From: Siphonodentalium dalli
Lineage: Eukaryota > Mollusca > Scaphopoda > Gadilida > Siphonodentaliidae
Assembly: GCA_032622095.1 (NCBI GenBank)
Contig: CP136061.1
Coordinates: forward strand, 194,006,369-194,070,368
Reading direction: 5' to 3'
Length of the DNA stretch: 64,000 nucleotides
Shown piece by piece: positions 59,387-64,000 of the stretch (position 1 is the first letter of the stretch; each line of letters starts with the position of its first letter). Both the position numbers and the translations under genes were made by a program. A model generated the notes under the pieces. It ran no database searches, was not told the origin of the DNA, and saw only the letters and a program-made list of their open reading frames with translations.

Positions 59387-59885
59387 TCAGCATGTTTTGT
59401 AATTTATCAACCTGTTTAAATGTTTAATCTGGAACTGATACAAGATTTTTATAGTTGTCTATTAATACCAATAACACTTTTGTGTCAGGGTGTTCAATCA
59501 TGGGGTCTAAAATAAAAATACATGTAATGTACATGTAGTGCACTATAAATGGAGTAAGTGCAGTATTTAGAAGGCAAGGTTCATCTGTCAAACTGTGCAA
59601 GGGTTTCTTCTACATGTATGTTGGAACCAAATGAATTTTCATAAGTGGATGCTCGTGCAACTAGAAATCTTGAGCCAATATCTGTCTGGTCTTTACTTAT
59701 GATCTGATGAGGGACGGTTGGCAGGCAGGCGGCCCCAATTCCCTATAACTTAGATGCTTATTGATGGATTATGTCAACATTTTGGTATGTGAGTTTGTAA
59801 CCATGTGTGACAGTGGCGCACAAAGGCCCACACCAACTTTCTCGTACCAGATTTTTGGCCCTTGTTTCTATTTATAGCAATTTTG
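59387..59885. other. Unassigned intronic stretch
   Basis: No gene recognised. The right part (59660-59885, with GGCAGGCAGGCGG) may be the head of the following tandem array. Confidence 0.4.
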
Positions 59886-59889
59886 TAGC

Positions 59890-60830
59890 CGTTAGCACGA
59901 TAACTTGAACAAACGACAACTGATTCTATTCATATTTACTATATAGATCTTTCACAACAATATCTCGATTGAGTATGAAAACCAGGTTTGTCAAATATTT
60001 TAGTCAAGTTTTCACATGGTCTACATGTATTTTTAGAAAATTTAAGATGTCAGTTAGCGCTATAACTTGAATAAACCTCAACCAATTTCATCCATATCTG
60101 GGATATGGATCTTTCAAACAATATTTGGAACAAGCTCAAAAACCAGATTTGTCTAATTTGTACCTGAGTTACGACCCTTAGTTTGTCTATTTTTAACAAT
60201 TTTATGATTGTTTGCATGAAAACTTGAACAAACGTCAACTGATTACATTCATATTTCAATTGTGGACCTTTTACAACAATATCTTGACCAAGTTCGAAAA
60301 CCTGGTTTGTATGAATTTATTTCACCTGAGTCCAGGCCCTCAGTTTGCATTTTTTTTTTAGCAATTGTACATATTTAGCGTAATAACTTGATCAAACTTC
60401 AATTGATTCCATTCATATTGGGTACGGTATATGGATCTTTGACAACAATACATGTATCTCGGAACGAGTTCGAAAACCAGATTTGTCCAATTTCTTTTAC
60501 CTGAGTTATGGCCCTTAATCTGTCTATTTTTTTTAGCAATTTTATGAATGTTTGCGCGATAACAAACATCAACCAATTTCATTCATAATTGGGTATATGG
60601 ATGTTTCACAACAATATCCTGATTGAGTTCAAAAACAAGGTTTGTCTGATTTTTTTATTTCCCTGAGTTATGGCCCTTTGTTCTGAGATATTGTTCTATA
60701 GTTCATAATTTTTTAGTGATTCTCAGTTGAACAGATTCACTCTTATTCCCCCAAAAACTTGACCAGAGCCATCTTTGATGCACAACCCTTGTTTCTGGTT
60801 GACTTATGGTCCTTAGTTTGATGATTTTTT
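59890..60830. repeat. Tandem array, ~160-bp unit with CTGAGTTATGGCCCTT
   Basis: About five and a half degenerate units begin near ATAACTTGAACAAACGTCAA (59901, 60061, 60217, 60381, 60557). Each includes CATTCATAT, ATGGATCTTTCACAACAATA, AGTTCGAAAACCAGGTTTGT and CTGAGTTATGGCCCTTAGT. The last partial copy is at 60712-60830. Overlapping minus-strand frames share peptide words because of the repetition and are not genes. Confidence 0.8.
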
Positions 60831-60938
60831 TGGGCTGTTCCAAAATTTTGCGAGAATTAAAATATAGCATTCTACGTTGAATCAACTGCTTTTACTTTTA
60901 CAAAAATCAAATAGAGAATCATGATTCTGATTCTCGTC

Positions 60939-61192
60939 CAAGCCTTGAAATAGCGTGTCTGTCATTTGCAGAATGAGGTCCCCAGAGGGAGAATTTAGTG
61001 ATGCTACCCCACATAGCGGGCTAGCATCACCAAATTCACCCTTTTGGGACCTCATTCTGCTTACAACTCAGAAGAATGAGGTTACCAGAGGGTGAATTTG
61101 GTGATGCTAGCCCGCTATGCGGGGTAGCATCACTAAATTATCCCTCTGGGGACCTCATTCTGCAAATGACAGGCACACTATTTCAAGGCTTG
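60939..61192. mobile_element. 254-bp double-hairpin element with 8-bp duplication
   Basis: CAAGCCTTGAAATAGCGTG on the left mirrors CACACTATTTCAAGGCTTG on the right, flanked by perfect direct repeats TTCTCGTC (60931-60938, 61193-61200). Each half is itself a hairpin: 60969-61060 and 61073-61163 both run from a GAATGAGGT-type arm through CCCCACATAGCGGG or CCCGCTATGCGGGG to its complement. Size and duplication suggest a hAT-related MITE, but the ends are not CAGNG. Confidence 0.85.
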
Positions 61193-61200
61193 TTCTCGTC

Positions 61201-61781
61201 ATATTTTAAGCCCTGCTGTTCTGGTTAGCGCTAGCATTAAAAGAGTTAAAATGTTGATCATGCTACTAACTAGTTAGTGTGTTACTATTGTCCTAGTCAA
61301 GTGTGACATTTTTTCCCATTTTTGTACAAGTCTGCTTTTTGTTACAACACAGCTTATTTTTGAATTAATTTGAAACATTTAAATATCAGGTTAAATAGTA
61401 CATCAGGTAAAGTTAATTTAAGTTACTTTCATTACAGCTCTGACTGGATATAGATTTAAAGATGTTTTCAGGGTTTTTAGCCAGTACAGTGTTTTATTTT
61501 GGTTTGTTCATACTGTATGTACTTGGGTTGTACAACAGAGTTAGTTACATTAAACTTGCATCAACACTATTATTCATGAAAAGTAATTTTTCACATCAAA
61601 CCATGTTTTATTGATAATTCAGAAGTAAACATATATAAACCTGCCTGCTGGGAGATATATTGTAAAAAGTGGGAATAAAAACCTGCTTGCCAGGTAATTT
61701 TTCGGGTACAAAATAAATATAAAAATCTGCCTGTGTCCGAGTGTCCGAAAAACAGATAATCAACTTTGGCCTTATCAACCA

Positions 61782-61813
<32 letters not shown>

Positions 61814-62307
61814 ACTTAGAAACTTTCATACTCTTTAGAATATCATCAAGAATTAGATCAATTTTATCAACCGAAAACAATAACTTGAAAACCGGTTGTG
61901 CCAAATTTGTATAATTGATTCTGGCGGAAATGTTCTTGAATCTTATTATTTTGGTTTCCAGATCATAATTTTAATTGTGTGTTATTATACTCAAAAAAAT
62001 TAATTCTTTTCTTTGTAGAAAGCCATTGTCACATTTTCAGTAGATGTGTGACCCAGCAGCTTTCTATTATTCTAAAAAAATTATAAGTTGTATATGTCCA
62101 TGCTATGATCCTAACCAGTTAATATGTATATGTACACAAGTCAGTTTATAAAAATTAAGTTATATTAGCCTTGCAATAAAATCAGCAAAACATTGTTGCA
62201 AGTTTTTTGAAAGTTGTAATTTGCTCTACCAATTTTCTTGAAACACTTAATCCTCATATGAATTACTGAATATGACATGAGGTTTTTTTTACTAATTTTT
62301 ATCTCAG
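61201..62307. other. Last part of WNK intron 1
   Basis: No gene seen. T24 tract at 61782-61806. The branch/acceptor region is T-rich (62283-62307), ending TTTTTATCTCAG. Confidence 0.5.
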
Positions 62308-62483
62308 GACAAGAAATGGAACAAGAGTGAACGACAGCGCTTCCGTGAAGAAGCTGAAATGTTGAAAGAGCTCCAACATCCAAACATTGTCAGGTTTTAT
62401 GACTCGTGGGAAGAAATCAGCCCCAGAAATCGAAAAGTCATTGTGCTAGTAACAGAATTGATGACATCTGGAACCTTGAAGAC
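62308..62483 (+). CDS. WNK: WNK protein kinase, exon 2
   Basis: 176 nt encoding residues 351-408 and two bases of 409. It starts [20 protein letters not shown]: helix alpha C with the conserved Glu near 365, followed by [15 protein letters not shown] (strands 4-5) and the hinge [13 protein letters not shown]. These words are diagnostic for WNK kinases. The acceptor is CTCAG/GAC and the donor AC/GTAAGT, phase 2. Joining in phase 0 to CELQ of exon 1 reproduces the WNK consensus without gap, although the two are 36 kb apart. Confidence 0.95.
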
Positions 62484-63128
62484 GTAAGTCTTAACTTTTC
62501 TTCTGAAACTACAACCAGTTGCTTCTTCCATTTCCTTGCTTATGCTCTATTATAGGGTTTGTACTGGGTCCTTGAATATGGAAAATTCATGGAATTCAAT
62601 CATTTAACTTCTAGTCTGGAATAGTCATGGAAATTAACAATATCTGGAAATGTTGCTCCCCCTGTGCCTCTGATGTCTGTTCAGATCATAACTTGAACAT
62701 TGTTGCTCGGATTTCAATGAAATTCGGTATGGATGTTCACTACATTCAATGGATTGTTCAATCGTTTTGTTAGGGTTTTCCGTTTTATAGTTATTCATGT
62801 TTTTTTACTTGGAAATGTTGGCTTTTTGTCTGTCAAGCAGATATCTCCACCACCGGTTATTGGATCTCAATGAAATTTGGTATATGGATGTTTACTACGA
62901 TAAGGAGTGTTCAATCGTTATGTTCAGATTTTCCATTCTAGAGTTATTCAACTTTGTTTATTTGAAAATGCTGATTTATGGGTCCGTCTGCCTGAGTGGC
63001 TCAGTCATAGGTTATAGGTATGCCCACACTAGACGATATGCCACATGGGAGGGTATGTACTGGACGACAGTCCATCCCTTGTTAATTCTAATTAAGTATT
63101 TTCGTATTTTCACAAAAAATACTTTCAG
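62484..63128 (+). other. WNK intron 2, contains a two-unit repeat
   Basis: Bounded by GTAAGTCTTA and CTTTCAG. Positions 62689-62815 and 62845-62972 are two diverged copies of a ~155-bp unit (CAATGAAATTYGGTATRTGGATGT, GTGTTCAATCGTTATGTT-like words, TAGTTATTCA), related in style to the pearl-like arrays. An open frame running through it into exon 3 is not coding upstream of 63129. Confidence 0.75.
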
Positions 63129-63349
63129 GTATATCAAACGATTCAAGAAAATCAACTTGAAGGTGCTGAAAAATTGGTGCAGGCAAATCCTGAAGGGATT
63201 ATATTATCTTCATACCCGGACACCACAAGTCATACACAGAGATTTGAAGTGTGACAATATATTTATCACTGGTACTACTGGTTCAGTGAAAATTGGAGAC
63301 TTGGGACTAGCCACCTTAAAGAACAAATCGTTTGCTAAAAGTGTTATAG
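63129..63349 (+). CDS. WNK: WNK protein kinase, exon 3
   Basis: 221 nt completing residue 409 through 482 and one base of 483. It contains [20 protein letters not shown] and [10 protein letters not shown], the catalytic loop [10 protein letters not shown] (Asp447, Lys449, Asn452), and [10 protein letters not shown] with the metal-binding Asp466. DLGLATL replaces the usual DFG and contains the two leucines that line the inhibitory chloride site in vertebrate WNK1 (family knowledge). SFAKSVIG holds Ser480, equivalent to the activating autophosphorylation serine, and Ser476. Acceptor TTTCAG/G, donor G/GTATGG, phase 1. Confidence 0.96.
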
Positions 63350-63829
63350 GTATGGTAATATCCAGTAATATTTTATTCTGGAATTAAAACATAAAAAGTG
63401 CCCTATGGTAGAATGATGTAATGGATCTGAAGCAAGATTTCATCATTTCACACATAAACTTTCCAAAAAAACTATAAAAAAAAACTTTTTGTTTATATTT
63501 ATCCAGTGTCGGTCACTTTCACCTGCTTTTAGTGTAATCTTTCAGACTTCAAATAACTCCTTGTGCCCCCATTGGAAGGCCTCTTCTAGAAACCTATCCA
63601 GAAATAAACTTTCTTGGTAAGGCCAAAAAATAATTTTTGTAGGTGCCTTTTTGAGGCCAGTGGTCTGCAAACAAACTATATTTTTATTATTCCCTCCCCC
63701 ATGTAAGAAAATATTGTATTTTAGACCCATGTTTTATCACTCTCCAAAAAGAATATTATATCTATGGCTCATATTTATAATTTGTAAACATCTTTATATT
63801 AAAAATATTGTTACCTTGTTCTGTTTTAG
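63350..63829 (+). other. WNK intron 3
   Basis: 480-bp intron bounded by GTATGGTAAT and TGTTTTAG. AT-rich; contains no recognisable repeat boundary. If retained it would add about ten residues (from VIG) then a stop near 63385. Confidence 0.8.
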
Positions 63830-63987
63830 GTACACCAGAATTCATGGCTCCAGAGATGTATGAAGAGCATTATGATGAGGCAGTGGATTTGTATGCATTT
63901 GGCATGTGCATGCTTGAGATGGCAACATCTGAATACCCATACAAAGAATGTACCAATGCTGCTCAGATCTATCGGAGGGTTACGAGC
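63830..63987 (+). CDS. WNK: WNK protein kinase, exon 4 (last exon in window)
   Basis: 158 nt completing Gly483 to Ser535. It reads [20 protein letters not shown] (the P+1 loop and APE motif), then [20 protein letters not shown] and [10 protein letters not shown] (helices F-G). All are WNK-specific wording with only conservative changes from vertebrate WNK1. The exon ends AGC/GTAAGT, phase 0. The rest of the C-lobe, the autoinhibitory PF2-like domain and the long C-terminal tail lie beyond the window. Confidence 0.95.
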
Positions 63988-64000
63988 GTAAGTCAGCATG

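Larger units (their letters stand above)
26192..62307 (+). other. WNK intron 1 (36 kb)
   Basis: Starts GTAATTATCT and ends TTTTTATCTCAG. It separates the ATP-binding cysteine (exon 1) from the start of helix alpha C (exon 2), phase 0. Almost everything recognisable inside is mobile or tandem repeat DNA, in both orientations. No additional kinase-coding exon was seen in it; none is needed, because exons 1 and 2 join seamlessly against known WNK sequence. Confidence 0.85.

Noticed and set aside
60050-60582. Minus-strand frames of about 70 residues with similar peptides
   Set aside because: Translation of the 160-bp tandem repeat, without a conserved start or stop across units.
62797-63128. Extension of exon 3 upstream through an open frame beginning at 62797
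   Set aside because: The upstream part is a two-copy intronic repeat, and a TTTCAG acceptor at 63123-63128 joins exactly in phase with exon 2.

Overview
This is invertebrate nuclear DNA: AT-rich, gene-poor, and dominated by old transposable elements. The one host gene I can support is a WNK (With No lysine K) protein kinase on the + strand. Exon 1 (25142-26191) encodes 350 residues. It ends straight after the glycine-rich loop and the cysteine that replaces the usual kinase lysine. A 36-kb first intron follows. Exons 2 (62308-62483), 3 (63129-63349) and 4 (63830-63987) then carry the kinase core to just past subdomain IX, and the gene runs off the right edge. All junctions are GT-AG, and the four exons join into one open frame of 535 residues.

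The source is probably a marine lophotrochozoan, most likely a mollusc. This is inference, from GTCC-rich tandem arrays with about 160-bp units that resemble the 'pearl' elements described in bivalves, from a Penelope-like element, and from abundant ACATGTACATGTA words. It is not proof of species.

Left part (1-25 kb), upstream of WNK. A broken CR1-like LINE lies at 1-2652 (minus). Then come tandem and segmental repeats (2.9-5.1 kb), two TTAA-flanked foldback elements (5.1-6.1 kb), a TACACA-rich foldback (7.9-8.65 kb), a decayed Penelope-like retroelement with GIY-YIG remnant (8.7-10.25 kb, minus), a pearl-like array (10.6-11.2 kb) and a LINE 3' fragment (11.6-12.4 kb, minus). A hAT element with a TTF-type zinc-finger relic (14.95-16.03 kb) is followed by a second LINE family with an SGNH-esterase ORF1 (16.07-21.5 kb, minus). 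Around 21.5-25.1 kb, two blocks just upstream of WNK recur joined together next to the LINE 5' end.

Intron 1 (26.2-62.3 kb) is almost entirely repeats. It holds at least six hAT-type elements with visible 8-bp target duplications, five TTAA (piggyBac-like) elements, three or more TA-flanked (mariner/pogo-like) elements, a Helitron, a 1.65-kb foldback with 0.72-kb arms and a 5-bp duplication, a 3.8-kb TIR element, and several pearl-like tandem arrays. Nesting is common, for example a TTAA element inside a hAT at 56.0-58.1 kb.

None of the mobile elements has an intact protein, so the window reads as a graveyard of non-autonomous families around one conserved gene. I saw no tRNA, rRNA, CRISPR array or prokaryote-type operon. 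The most unusual signals are structural: palindromic modules shared between element families, and the rearranged block upstream of WNK.
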